Of a stretch of 64,000 bases of DNA, positions 54,120 through 62,945 are shown in pieces. A program made the translations under genes and the position numbers. Below the pieces are notes generated by a model, which was not told the DNA's origin, did no database searches, and saw only the letters and a list, made by a program, of their open reading frames with translations. How positions within the stretch are numbered: the first letter of the stretch is position 1; each line of letters opens with the position of its first letter. This DNA comes from Bryobacterales bacterium KBS 96 (GTDB taxonomy: Bacteria > Acidobacteriota > Terriglobia > Bryobacterales > Bryobacteraceae): contig KB906767.1 of NCBI GenBank assembly GCA_000381625.1, positions 6,221,157 through 6,285,156 on the forward strand. The letters run 5' to 3'.

Positions 54120-54752
54120 ATGCAGACGGGCTGGAATAACACGGCAGTTATGGCTGGAACCGATTCGGAATTTGCCGGACTCGACGTGGAGAGCTGCATG
54201 AAAGACCGCCCGGGCCCCCTGGCCGGCACGCAAGCGGACACAGCCGCGCAGGACGCGCAGACGCTGTTTATCCAGCAGAACATCCGCAGAATTTTCCTGC
54301 TGATTTACCGGATTGTCGGGAACGTGGACGACGCGCAGGATCTCACGCAGGAGACATTCATCAAAGCGCTGCAGCGGCAGTCGCAGTTGAAGGACCTGGA
54401 CAAAGCGGCGCACTGGCTTTCGAGAATCGCAAGCAATACCGCGATCGATCATCTACGGCGCAATAAGAAAGTTTCCTTCACCGAAATCAGCGAGACGCCG
54501 GAGCCCATCGTGATCTCGCAAAGCGAGACGCCGGAGCAACTGCTGCTGCGGGGCGAGCGGCGGATGCAGCTTGACGACGGACTGGCGATATTGACCGCTC
54601 GGGAGCGCATGGCTCTGCTGCTGCGGGACGTGGAAGACGTGCCGGCGGACGAAGTCGCCCGCCAGATGAATTGCTCCATGGCGACGGTGCGGTCTCACAT
54701 TGCGAATGCCCGAATCAAGTTCCGGAAATATCTCGAAACGAGGAAAGTATGA
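54120..54752 (+). CDS. ECF-type RNA polymerase sigma factor
   Basis: A 210-residue protein with sigma region 2 (about 55-125: RIVGNVDDAQDLTQETFIKAL and WLSRIASNTAIDHLRR) and region 4 (about 150-205: LTARERMALLLRDVEDVPADEVARQM then SMATVRSHIANARIKFRKYL). The first 45 residues are a variable leader; ATGs at 54120 and 54150 are possible starts. Its stop overlaps the start of the anti-sigma-like gene (ATGA), the classical coupling. Confidence 0.94.
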   Translation: MQTGWNNTAVMAGTDSEFAGLDVESCMKDRPGPLAGTQADTAAQDAQTLFIQQNIRRIFLLIYRIVGNVDDAQDLTQETFIKALQRQSQLKDLDKAAHWLSRIASNTAIDHLRRNKKVSFTEISETPEPIVISQSETPEQLLLRGERRMQLDDGLAILTARERMALLLRDVEDVPADEVARQMNCSMATVRSHIANARIKFRKYLETRKV

Positions 54753-55378
54753 ATTCGCGTAAGAGCGGCGGTCATCCGCGCGTTGAAGCGCTCGCTCTCT
54801 TTGCGCGCGGCGATCTCGCCTGGTTCGAACGACGGCCGATCATGTATCACGTCCGCTATTGTGCCGAATGCGAGCACGAAGTGGAACAGTTTCGGGCGTC
54901 GCTTGAGGAATTACGGCGTGGCGCATCCGCCGGATTACCGCCAGCCCTTGAGCCGGCGGGCGATTGGTCGCGGATTGAACGCGAGATGACCGGCAACATC
55001 AACGTAGGGGTGGCCGCCAGCCGCTGCATCGAGAAGGTGGGAAGCCGCCGGCTTCGCGGTTGGCGCGGCCCCGCGGTGATCGCCGGATTGGCCATAGTGT
55101 TCGTCGCCGGCTGGTTTTTGAACATGCCGCATCGCGATACTGCGAGAATCCTGTCGGCTTTGCATTCTGCCTGGGGCGGCATCCAGCCGCGGAACGGCAC
55201 GGTTGTTCAGGCCACATCGAAGGGAGTCGCGGTTCGGGCGCAAGGAGCCATGCTGACGCTTCTGCACCCGGGCGCCACCGATGTCACGGTATCGGTCAAC
55301 GGCGCCGGGTCCGTGGGGGCCCGGTACGTTGATGACGAAACGGGTCAGGTGACAATCGCAAGCGTTTATGGTCAGTAG
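54749..55378 (+). CDS. Zinc-binding anti-sigma factor-like membrane protein
   Basis: A 209-residue protein. The N-terminal zinc anti-sigma motif H-x3-C-x2-C is visible in HVRYCAEC, one membrane helix lies near 110-128 (VIAGLAIVFVAGWFL), and a periplasmic beta domain follows (GTVVQATSKGVAVRAQGAML to the end). It should bind and silence the ECF factor until a signal from outside releases it. Overlaps of 4 bp upstream and 11 bp downstream place it in a three-gene operon. Confidence 0.85.
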   Translation: MNSRKSGGHPRVEALALFARGDLAWFERRPIMYHVRYCAECEHEVEQFRASLEELRRGASAGLPPALEPAGDWSRIEREMTGNINVGVAASRCIEKVGSRRLRGWRGPAVIAGLAIVFVAGWFLNMPHRDTARILSALHSAWGGIQPRNGTVVQATSKGVAVRAQGAMLTLLHPGATDVTVSVNGAGSVGARYVDDETGQVTIASVYGQ

Positions 55379-56525
55379 TCGGAAGCAGGCACTCGCAGTT
55401 CTCGCGATGCTTTTGGCTGCGGCCGGATCCATTGCAGCCGAGAGTCACAACCACATGCGGTGGCTCGACGTCGAATTTCCGCACGATGCGCCTATTTCGC
55501 TGGTCTCGTTCAGTCTCGGCGATTCAACCACCGCTTCGGTGCGCGGAACTTCGCTGGCTCTGGATCTGCACACTTCCCTCACTCTCCGGAATGCCAGCGG
55601 GAAATCCATCCGCGGGCTTACCCTGAGCGTGGAGGCGCAAGACCTGACGCCCAGCGGGAGAGCTTCGGTTACTGTTCCGAGCTTGAATGCCGCGCCGGGG
55701 GAGATTTTCCCCGTGCGCGTGGACCTTGAGCTATTGCGTCCGTTCAATACGCCCCGGAATGGAGGCGCTCTCGTTCAGGTTACCCTCGATGGCGTTCTGT
55801 TCGACGATTTATCGTTCTATGGCCCCGATAAGCTGCATTCGCGCCGCAGTCTTACAGTTTATGAATTGGAAGCGCGGCGAGACCGTCAATATTTTCAACG
55901 GCTGATCGCGCAGGGCAACACCGCGAAACTGCGCGAGGAAATGAATTTTGGCCTGCCGGAGTTTCAATCACCGCAGCTTGGGCTCGAACTTCTTCACGAT
56001 CCGCGCTCCACGACGGGCAGCGAACGGCCCGTATCGGTCGCGATCGTCTCGTTTCCGGATGCGCCCGTGCAAATGGTGAATGGCGCCGCGACCATCTACA
56101 AGAACGAGGTGAGGACGCCCCATGTAGACCTGCGAAATCGCTCGGCGAAAACGGTCCAGAACATCGAGATGGGATGGATACTGCACGACCAGGGCGGAAG
56201 CGATTTCATGGCGGGCCTTTTGCCCGCGCATATCCAGATTCGCCCTGTCCAGCAAGCTCGTGTGCAAGAGAACGGTGTGCTCCGCTTTTCCCACGCCTCC
56301 GGCTCGCCGATTCTCGTGGACGGAGTCACTGCGTTCGTCAGCAACGTCGAATTTGAAGATGGGAACTGGTGGATTCCCAGCCGGAACGACATTTCCAACA
56401 GCACTCTGGATGCGTCCTTAAAGCGGACGCTGATTACATCGCCCGAACAGCAGCGACTTGCCGAGATCTACCGGCGGCGAGGACTGACGGCGCTGACTAC
56501 CGAACTGAAGAAGTTCGGGAAGTGA
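55368..56525 (+). CDS. Secreted protein of the ECF operon, unknown function
   Basis: A 385-residue protein with a signal peptide (cleavage after SIAA) and a mostly beta mature region. Repeated Ig-like patterns are visible (SLTLRNASGKSIRGLTLSVE near 75 and PHVDLRNRSAKTVQNIEMGW near 235), as in two related beta-sandwich domains. The C-terminus carries a helix (SPEQQRLAEIYRRRGLTALT). It starts inside the last codons of the anti-sigma gene. It may be the sensor's target or the envelope protein under its control. I do not recognise the family. Confidence 0.8.
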   Translation: MVSSRKQALAVLAMLLAAAGSIAAESHNHMRWLDVEFPHDAPISLVSFSLGDSTTASVRGTSLALDLHTSLTLRNASGKSIRGLTLSVEAQDLTPSGRASVTVPSLNAAPGEIFPVRVDLELLRPFNTPRNGGALVQVTLDGVLFDDLSFYGPDKLHSRRSLTVYELEARRDRQYFQRLIAQGNTAKLREEMNFGLPEFQSPQLGLELLHDPRSTTGSERPVSVAIVSFPDAPVQMVNGAATIYKNEVRTPHVDLRNRSAKTVQNIEMGWILHDQGGSDFMAGLLPAHIQIRPVQQARVQENGVLRFSHASGSPILVDGVTAFVSNVEFEDGNWWIPSRNDISNSTLDASLKRTLITSPEQQRLAEIYRRRGLTALTTELKKFGK

Positions 56526-56533
56526 CGCCGGGT

Positions 56534-56822
56534 CGTTGAAGACGTCCGCTCCTTGACAGTCGAGGTTCGGTGCAGGCAACCGGAAGCGCCGGGCGCGTGG
56601 GCGCCCCTGACCATGCAGCAAAAGCCTAACTTCCGCTCAATGTACACACATACATTGCGGCGCGGAGTTATTTACGGTTCATGCGCTCAGGATGAACAAC
56701 GAAGAGGTAATAGGCCTGCACCGAACCCCGACCGTCAGGGAGGGGCCCACTCGCTCGACGCGCTCCAGGGTCATCGAGCACTCCGTTAAAGACGCCCGCT
56801 CCTCACGGTCGCGGTTCGGTGC
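56534..56822. repeat. Repeat family B, three copies in mixed orientation
   Basis: Copies are at 56534-56573 (minus orientation, GTTGAAGACGTCCGCTCC then GGTTCGGTGC), 56718-56745 (plus, GCACCGAACCCCGACCGT) and 56784-56822 (minus, GTTAAAGACGCCCGCTCC then GGTTCGGTGC). They occupy most of the 521-bp gap between the ECF operon and the kinase gene, and no ORF there has family similarity. The promoter of the kinase gene should lie in 56830-57046. Confidence 0.72.
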
Positions 56823-57046
56823 TGGAGGGTCGGCATCCGCTCGATACACATAGCATTTTACTGCACGCAGTACTCCGCGCATTTGCCAGAAAGTATTCGC
56901 ATTGTATTCCTATTCGACCGGGAGCAAACTGGGCTTATAGCCGGTTCCGGCCTATGGCAGCATCGCGCGAAGTGTTTCATATGCTGGGTGGTGGATGAGC
57001 GCCGGCCATCGCGCATCGAGGGCGGCGGGCTCAATCTGAACGACAC

Positions 57047-60000
57047 ATGCCCGACGAAAACCCATCTCCGGATAGCTCCGAAAAGGCAGAAGCTCCTCTC
57101 TTAACCGGGTCGGCCGGGGACGCCGCCGATATTCCTCTGCTTCCCTTCCAGGTTGTGGGGATTGGCGCGTCCGCCGGTGGGTTAGAAGCCTACAGGGAAC
57201 TGCTGCAATCGCTTTCTCCGGAAACCGGAATGGCGTTCGTCATCGTTTCCCATCTATCGGCGGAGCACAAGAGCCAGCTTGTGCCGATTCTCTCCCGCTA
57301 TACGGCCATGCCGGTCATCGAAATTGCGGATGGGATACGTTGTGAGTCCAATCGTGTCTACGTGCTTCCGCCGAATGCCCGCGTCATTATCGACCGGGGC
57401 TGCCTGAAGTTGGAGCCGCGGCCAGCGCGCGACCGGGTTCCCCGGCCGATTGATTATTTCTTCCGCTCCCTTGCGGCCGACCAGAGAAACCATGCCGTGG
57501 GTGTAGTTCTCTCCGGCTCCGATTCTGACGGCGCACTCGGTCTGAAGGCAATCAAGGGCGAGGGTGGAATCGCGATCGTGCAGAGTCCCAGTTCGGCTCG
57601 TTTTCCGGACATGCCGCTCAGCGGAATTGGTGGGGACCATGTCGATCTGGTGCTGCCGCCGGACAGGATTGGGATCGAACTGGCCCACCTCGCGGAGCAG
57701 TTTGCGCGTCCTGAACTGAAGCCGCTCGAAGAAGGCAATATTCCACAGGACGATGAGCGGCAGTTTGCGCGTATCCTGGCGATGCTGCGAAGTGTCTCCG
57801 GCATCGATTTTCGAAATTATAAACCCACCACGCTCCGGCGGCGGCTGGCGCGGCGGATGTTGTTGAAACATTTCGACAGTCTGCCGGAATACGCTCTTTA
57901 CCTGCAGGGCCGCCCTGGAGAATTACGGGAACTGCAGGAAGATCTTCTGATCAACGTAACCCATTTTTTTCGCGACCCCGACGTGTTCGATGCGTTAAAA
58001 GCGGAGATTTTCCCGCATCTTCTGGAAGGCCGCCCAAGCGACCAGCCGATCCGCATCTGGTCGGCCGGCTGTTCCAGTGGCGAAGAAGCGTACTCGCTTG
58101 CTATGTGTTTGCTCGAATCCGTGGCCGGGTTGCCGGTCGAGCCTTTCATCCAGATCTTCGGAACGGACGCGAGCGAAGAATCGATTGAGAAGGCCCGGGC
58201 TGGCGTTTATCCGCTGAGCATCGCCAGTGAGGTTTCTCCGGAGCGCCTGCGCCGCTTCTTCGTGAAGGCCGGGGAGAATGGCTATCAGATCGCGAAACGC
58301 GTCCGGGACCTTTGCGTCTTCGCGCGCCAGAACCTTTGCAGCGATCCTCCCTTTTCACGAATGGATCTCGTGAGCTGCCGCAATGTTCTCATCTATCTGA
58401 CTCCTCAAATTCAGAACGTGATTGTTTCGACGTTTCACTATTCGCTGAAGCAGTGCGGCTTTTTGCTGTTGGGCAGTTCAGAGTCGCTGCGTGACCACTC
58501 CGAGCTATTCACTCCCGTCGACCGTGGCAACAAGTTCTACACGAAAACGGGGACCACGCCCCATATTCCGCTCTCAATGATCTCTTCCGCTCATGCGGCG
58601 GTCCAGGCGAGCGACTCGACGCCCATGCAGTCGTTCGGTGTTTCTTGGACCGAACTGGAGCTACAGCGTGCTACTGACCGCGTCCTACTGGCGCGCCACG
58701 GCCCTCCGGGCGTGGTTGTTAACGACAAGATGGAGGTGCTGCAGGTACGGGGTCAGGTCGGTCCGTATTTGCAGATCGCGCCTGGGATGACGAGCTTGCA
58801 GTTGCTGCGAATGGCCCGGGACGACTTGGTCCCGGTCCTGTATGATCTCCTCCAGCGCTCGATTGCGGAGGACGTTCCAGGGCAGGTCGAAGGCGTCCGT
58901 GTCCGTAATGAGGACCAGGTGGACGAGATATCGATCGAAGTATTGCCGATTCAGAGTATACCCGCCCGGCCGCGATGCTACCTTGTGCTCTTTCTAACAT
59001 CCGGGGCCAGCCGGAGCTTGACGGAACGGCTCCCGCCACCGGAGACTGCGGCCTCAAGAACTGCCGGCGATCGGACGCCTGAGGTTGAGCAGCTTCGTCT
59101 GGACCTCTCTACCTCGCGTCAGTATTTGCAATCGCTGATTGAGGAGCGCGATATCCGAAATCAGGAGTTGACCAGCGCCTACGAGGAGGTGCAATCGGCT
59201 AACGAAGAACTTCAATCCGCCAACGAAGAACTGGAAACGGCAAAAGAGGAGTTACAGAGCACAAACGAGGAGCTTCAGACCATCAACGAAGAACTCCGGA
59301 CTCGAAATGTTGCACTGGTTCAGGCGACCAACGATTTCACGAATCTGTTTAACAACGTGAACATTCCGCTTATAATGCTGGGGATCGATCTGACCATACG
59401 CCACTTCACGCCGCCGACCGAGCGGCTGATGCGAATCAGATCCACCGACATCGGGCGGCCGATCGGGGAAGTCCGGCTGAATCTCAAGCTGGAGGCGGTT
59501 GAGCCGCTGCTGCAAGAGGTGCTTGATACTCTGGCCACAAAGGAAATGGAGGTCGAGGACCGTGAGGGGCGCTGGCATCTTCTTCGCATCCGGCCCTACA
59601 GGACCGGGGAAAACAAAATTGAGGGCCTCGTCCTGGTGTTGCTCGATATCGACCAGTTCCGCCGCGCCGAGCAGGCCCTGCGCGACGCCAGGGACTTCGC
59701 GCAGACCGTTCTCGAATCGGTCCCGGCCCCGCTGGTCATTCTCAACGAAGAGTATGAGTTCCGGAGAGTGAACGCAGCGTTCCGTTCTCTTTCGGGCCTG
59801 GATAGCTCGGCGCTCGAACATCATTCGTTTCCCGAACTCGCGAACCTTATGTGGAACCTGGGGGGACTGGCGCCCAAATTGGATGAAATGAAGCGGAGCG
59901 GGGCGAAAGAACTCGATTTTGAGCACTGGACCGGCGGTGCGGACGGAAAAGTATTTCGGTTTAAGGTATTGCCGGTCCAACTGGAAGGCCGGCAGCTCCT

Positions 60001-60787
60001 GCTGGTGATGCTGGACGATGTCACAAGCCAGAAAGAGGCGGAGCGGGTGCTCGAGGAAGAGCGGCAGCGTCTGGCCGGCGAGGTGGCGATCACAGCCCAG
60101 GCGCTCGATCGCACGCAGAACCAAATGCGAGAGTTGGCCGGCAGTCTGCTCAATTCTCAGGAAAACGATAGCCGGCGGTTGGCGCGCGACCTGCACGACG
60201 ATGTGGGCCAGAAGCTCGCGGTCTTGCAGATCGAGATTCAACGGCTGCTTGATAAACCCCCTGCCGAGCCGCAGGAGCTAAAAGAACGCATGCAGAGCCT
60301 GGTGGAACGAACTGTCAATATTTCGACCGACGTTCGGACTCTATCGCACCAATTGCATCCGGCGATTATCGAGGATCTGGGGCTGGCGATCGCGCTGGAA
60401 GAACTAGTGAAGGAATTCGGCCGCAGCGAAGATATGCCGGCCACATTCTCCACCAGCGGCGTACCTCCGAAAATATCTCTCGAGATGGCTACCGCCCTGT
60501 ACCGGATCGCGCAGGAAGCGCTGAGTAACGTCGCCAAACATGCTGGGAAGACCCACGTGCGCGTAAATCTGGCCGGGAAGCAAGGCGGTCTTCTCCTGCG
60601 CATTCGGGATCTGGGCCACGGGTTCGAGACGAGCCAGGAGAGGCGCGCCGGACTCGGTTTGGTCAGCATGGAGGAACGAGCGAGGCTGGTGGGCGGCATT
60701 TTTCGCGTCCAATCGCAGGTCAACGGAGGAACGTCGGTGGAGGTGGAAGTGCCTCTGACCGCCGAGCCCGGCGTTCAGGCGAACTGA
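57047..60787 (+). CDS. CheB-CheR-PAS hybrid histidine kinase
   Basis: A 1246-residue cytoplasmic signalling protein. Order: CheB methylesterase domain (about 35-215; Ser42 in GIGASAGG, His69 in VSHLSAEH, Asp in SGSDSDG), CheR N-terminal and catalytic methyltransferase domains (about 235-500; NVTHFFRD, IRIWSAGCSSGEEAYS, DLVSCRNVLIYL), a heptad-rich coiled coil (about 700-755, EELQSANEELETAKEELQ), two PAS domains (about 760-870 and 885-995), a HisKA_3 dimer domain with the phospho-His in LARDLHDDVGQKLA (near 1045) and an HATPase (about 1148-1240; NVAKHAG, DLGHGF, GLGLVSM). No receiver domain precedes CheB and no response regulator gene is adjacent. It probably links methylation chemistry to NarL-type phosphorelay output. 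Confidence 0.95.
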   Translation: MPDENPSPDSSEKAEAPLLTGSAGDAADIPLLPFQVVGIGASAGGLEAYRELLQSLSPETGMAFVIVSHLSAEHKSQLVPILSRYTAMPVIEIADGIRCESNRVYVLPPNARVIIDRGCLKLEPRPARDRVPRPIDYFFRSLAADQRNHAVGVVLSGSDSDGALGLKAIKGEGGIAIVQSPSSARFPDMPLSGIGGDHVDLVLPPDRIGIELAHLAEQFARPELKPLEEGNIPQDDERQFARILAMLRSVSGIDFRNYKPTTLRRRLARRMLLKHFDSLPEYALYLQGRPGELRELQEDLLINVTHFFRDPDVFDALKAEIFPHLLEGRPSDQPIRIWSAGCSSGEEAYSLAMCLLESVAGLPVEPFIQIFGTDASEESIEKARAGVYPLSIASEVSPERLRRFFVKAGENGYQIAKRVRDLCVFARQNLCSDPPFSRMDLVSCRNVLIYLTPQIQNVIVSTFHYSLKQCGFLLLGSSESLRDHSELFTPVDRGNKFYTKTGTTPHIPLSMISSAHAAVQASDSTPMQSFGVSWTELELQRATDRVLLARHGPPGVVVNDKMEVLQVRGQVGPYLQIAPGMTSLQLLRMARDDLVPVLYDLLQRSIAEDVPGQVEGVRVRNEDQVDEISIEVLPIQSIPARPRCYLVLFLTSGASRSLTERLPPPETAASRTAGDRTPEVEQLRLDLSTSRQYLQSLIEERDIRNQELTSAYEEVQSANEELQSANEELETAKEELQSTNEELQTINEELRTRNVALVQATNDFTNLFNNVNIPLIMLGIDLTIRHFTPPTERLMRIRSTDIGRPIGEVRLNLKLEAVEPLLQEVLDTLATKEMEVEDREGRWHLLRIRPYRTGENKIEGLVLVLLDIDQFRRAEQALRDARDFAQTVLESVPAPLVILNEEYEFRRVNAAFRSLSGLDSSALEHHSFPELANLMWNLGGLAPKLDEMKRSGAKELDFEHWTGGADGKVFRFKVLPVQLEGRQLLLVMLDDVTSQKEAERVLEEERQRLAGEVAITAQALDRTQNQMRELAGSLLNSQENDSRRLARDLHDDVGQKLAVLQIEIQRLLDKPPAEPQELKERMQSLVERTVNISTDVRTLSHQLHPAIIEDLGLAIALEELVKEFGRSEDMPATFSTSGVPPKISLEMATALYRIAQEALSNVAKHAGKTHVRVNLAGKQGGLLLRIRDLGHGFETSQERRAGLGLVSMEERARLVGGIFRVQSQVNGGTSVEVEVPLTAEPGVQAN

Positions 60788-60838
60788 GCCGAGCAGTGGG
60801 GCAGACCCACCGTCCAATGGCTTTTTTGGGGCCGCGGT

Positions 60839-60936
60839 GATTGTGGCGCGAGCTTCAGCTTGCGGCCGTGAGCTTCAGCTCACAGTCCGGCGGCCAGTAA
60901 ACTGCCCGCCAGCACGATAAATCGTGCGCCACAATC
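60839..60936. repeat. 98-bp foldback element made of four hairpins (family D)
   Basis: GATTGTGGCGC (60839-60849) and GCGCCACAATC (60926-60936) are perfect terminal inverted repeats. Between them are GCGAGCTTCAGCTTGC (60848-60863), GTGAGCTTCAGCTCAC (60868-60883), the CAGTAAACTG-centred hairpin (60889-60910) and GCACGATAAATCGTGC (60912-60927), each a short hairpin. It lies between the kinase stop and the aldo/keto reductase start. It may be a MITE, a structured RNA or a repeat with transcription-processing function; no target-site duplication is evident. Confidence 0.7.
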
Positions 60937-61041
60937 CCCGCCTGCGCCCGGCTCCCGCCGGGGGCGCCTCCGATTGCTCGAGAAGCCGGGCGGAGCGGAC
61001 CTCTCCCCACCGCGCCAGGAATCCGCGCTATTGTGGCTGAC

Positions 61042-62019
61042 ATGGACAGACGCGAAGCGATCTCTACCATTACCGGGCTGGGACTGGCTCTTGCCGGACA
61101 GGCCGAAACCATTTCAAAGGACATGCCCTACCGCCAGTTTGGGAAGACAAGCGAAAAGGTCTCCGCGGTGGGCATTGGCGGTTACCATATCGGGGTTCCC
61201 AAAGACCCTCAGATTGGCATCCGCGTTGTGCGGACAGCGCTGGATAATGGCATAAACTTTCTCGATAACTGCTGGGACTACAACGGCGGTGAGAGCGAAC
61301 TCCGAATGGGGCAGGCGCTGCGAGATGGTTATCGCCAGAAAGCGTTTTTGATGACCAAGTTCGATGGCCGCACAAAGAAGGCTGCGGCACAGCAGATCGA
61401 CGAGTCTCTCCGGAGGCTCCAGACCGATCACATCGACCTGATCCAATTTCACGAGAATATCCGGCTGGAGGACCCGGATCGCTTTTTTGCGCCCGGCGGA
61501 GCGCATGAGGCCATGCTCGACGCCAAGAAAGCGGGGAAAGTCCGGTATTTCGGATTTACGGGGCACAAAGACCCGTCGGTGCATCTGCGTATGCTCGACG
61601 AAGCCGCGAAGAACAACTTCCATTTCGATGCGTGTCAAATGCCGCTGAACCCGTTTGACGCGCAATTTCGAAGCTTTCAACACCAGGTTGTGCCAGTTCT
61701 GGTGAAAAAGGGCATTGCCGTGCTAGGGATGAAGTCGATGGGCGATGGACTGCTGCTCAAAAGCGGCGTCGTGACGCCGGTGGAATGCCTTCGTTACGCG
61801 TTGAGCCTGCCGACCACGACGGTGATTACCGGCTGCGAAAGCATGGATATTTTAAATCAGGCGCTGCACACGGCGCGCACATTTCAGCCGATGAGCGATG
61901 CGGAACAAGAGGCGCTGCTCGCAAAATCAAGGACGCCGGCATTGAGTGGCCGTTTTGAGTTGTTCAAGACAACAGCAGTGTTTGACGGCACGGCGGCTAA
62001 CCCGCAATGGTTGGGTTGA
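61042..62019 (+). CDS. Aldo/keto reductase
   Basis: A 325-residue NADPH-dependent TIM-barrel oxidoreductase from ATG 61042. The tetrad fits Asp and Tyr in FLDNCWDYNGGESE, Lys in LMTKFDGR and His in LIQFHEN. The N-terminus (DRREAISTITGLGLALAGQA) looks like a weak Tat or uncleaved signal, which is unusual for this family but common in acidobacterial and planctomycete members. A GTG at 61033 is an alternative start. Substrate unknown. Confidence 0.9.
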   Translation: MDRREAISTITGLGLALAGQAETISKDMPYRQFGKTSEKVSAVGIGGYHIGVPKDPQIGIRVVRTALDNGINFLDNCWDYNGGESELRMGQALRDGYRQKAFLMTKFDGRTKKAAAQQIDESLRRLQTDHIDLIQFHENIRLEDPDRFFAPGGAHEAMLDAKKAGKVRYFGFTGHKDPSVHLRMLDEAAKNNFHFDACQMPLNPFDAQFRSFQHQVVPVLVKKGIAVLGMKSMGDGLLLKSGVVTPVECLRYALSLPTTTVITGCESMDILNQALHTARTFQPMSDAEQEALLAKSRTPALSGRFELFKTTAVFDGTAANPQWLG

Positions 62020-62154
62020 TTACAGTCGAATCGATAGAAGTTGTAGTAGAATGAGGCTGGATTGAGTCGGAATAAAGCGTTATTGTGTACCCTTAGCACT
62101 CTTAGAACGGATGGGTATTGCGTTTTGTTCCAGAATAGGTAGAATTCAGTAAGA

Positions 62155-62724
62155 ATGTGCATCCAGTTCGCGCTCTTGCTCATCCAGACCGATGCTCGCC
62201 ATGCGGTTCTATATGCCGTGTTGGGTGTGCTGCTCGTTGCGCTGTTAACGGCGGCGGCGGTCGCGCATAGTTTGTGGCAATTCTTCTTCTGGCGGCCGGC
62301 TGAAATTAATCCCGAGTGGCTTGAAGAATTCAGCGTTGCCCGGTATCAAGGGCTGGCAAAGCTCTTCGATCGGGAAGATTTCGATTTCCTTGCCCACCAG
62401 CCTGGCTTCAGCCCCGAACTGACTGCACGGTTGAGGGCCGACCGGCTAAAGATCGCATCTTCTTATCTCGATCGCCTGGCGCGCGATGTACGGCAGCTTC
62501 TGTCGATTGCAAATCGGAGTCTGGCGACAGCCACTCACGATGAGGGCGATTTCTCTGCCTTTCTGTTAAAGCAGGAATTCCGATTTGCGGCCGGGCTGCT
62601 GTCGATTCGATTTCAATTATTCCTGATGCGCTGCGGACTCCTGCGTTACGTGCGGTTCAATGCGGTGCTGGATATTCTGCCGCCGCTCGTGATGCAGAGC
62701 AAATTACTGAGCGCGGCTGCGTAG
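62155..62724 (+). CDS. Membrane protein of unknown function
   Basis: A 189-residue protein with one strong N-terminal helix (about 18-42) and a possible C-terminal hydrophobic region (about 135-185). The middle is helical and charged (ARLRADRLKIASSYLDRLAR). I do not recognise the family. The 135 bp before it are AT-rich compared with the surroundings and probably hold its promoter. Confidence 0.7.
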   Translation: MCIQFALLLIQTDARHAVLYAVLGVLLVALLTAAAVAHSLWQFFFWRPAEINPEWLEEFSVARYQGLAKLFDREDFDFLAHQPGFSPELTARLRADRLKIASSYLDRLARDVRQLLSIANRSLATATHDEGDFSAFLLKQEFRFAAGLLSIRFQLFLMRCGLLRYVRFNAVLDILPPLVMQSKLLSAAA

Positions 62725-62744
62725 TAGCCAATCGGAGCCGACGC

Positions 62745-62932
62745 CTCCCAGGTTACCTGCACACAGAGCCGCATCCCATGAGCGAGCGGGTTCGGATAAC
62801 CGGCAACCCGCGCCATTGCGTGGGGCGGTTCCGTTTCCAGATTGCCTCCGCTCAGAGCCGCCTTGCGCAAGCGAGCGGGTTCGGACGACCGCGCAACCCG
62901 CGCACTAACGTGCGGCGGCTCCGTTTCCAAGC
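62745..62932. repeat. Repeat family A, copy 6 (tandem, reversed)
   Basis: GGCGGTTCCG (62824-62833) and CAGAGCCGCC (62853-62862) form one full unit in reverse orientation; partial units precede it (62745-62800, AGCGAGCGGGTTCGG) and follow it (62863-62932, CGCGCACTAACGTGCGGCGG). It fills the gap between two convergent genes. Confidence 0.75.
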
Positions 62933-62945
62933 GTCGGGGGTGGCT

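Noticed and set aside
59252..60241. 329-codon minus-strand frame opposite the kinase
   Set aside because: Mirrors the conserved coiled coil and PAS region of the hybrid kinase; no independent evidence of coding.
60788..60838. Terminator after the hybrid kinase (GTGGG and CCCAC arms, later TTTTTT)
   Set aside because: The stem is only 5 bp and the T-run is about 15 nt downstream of it.
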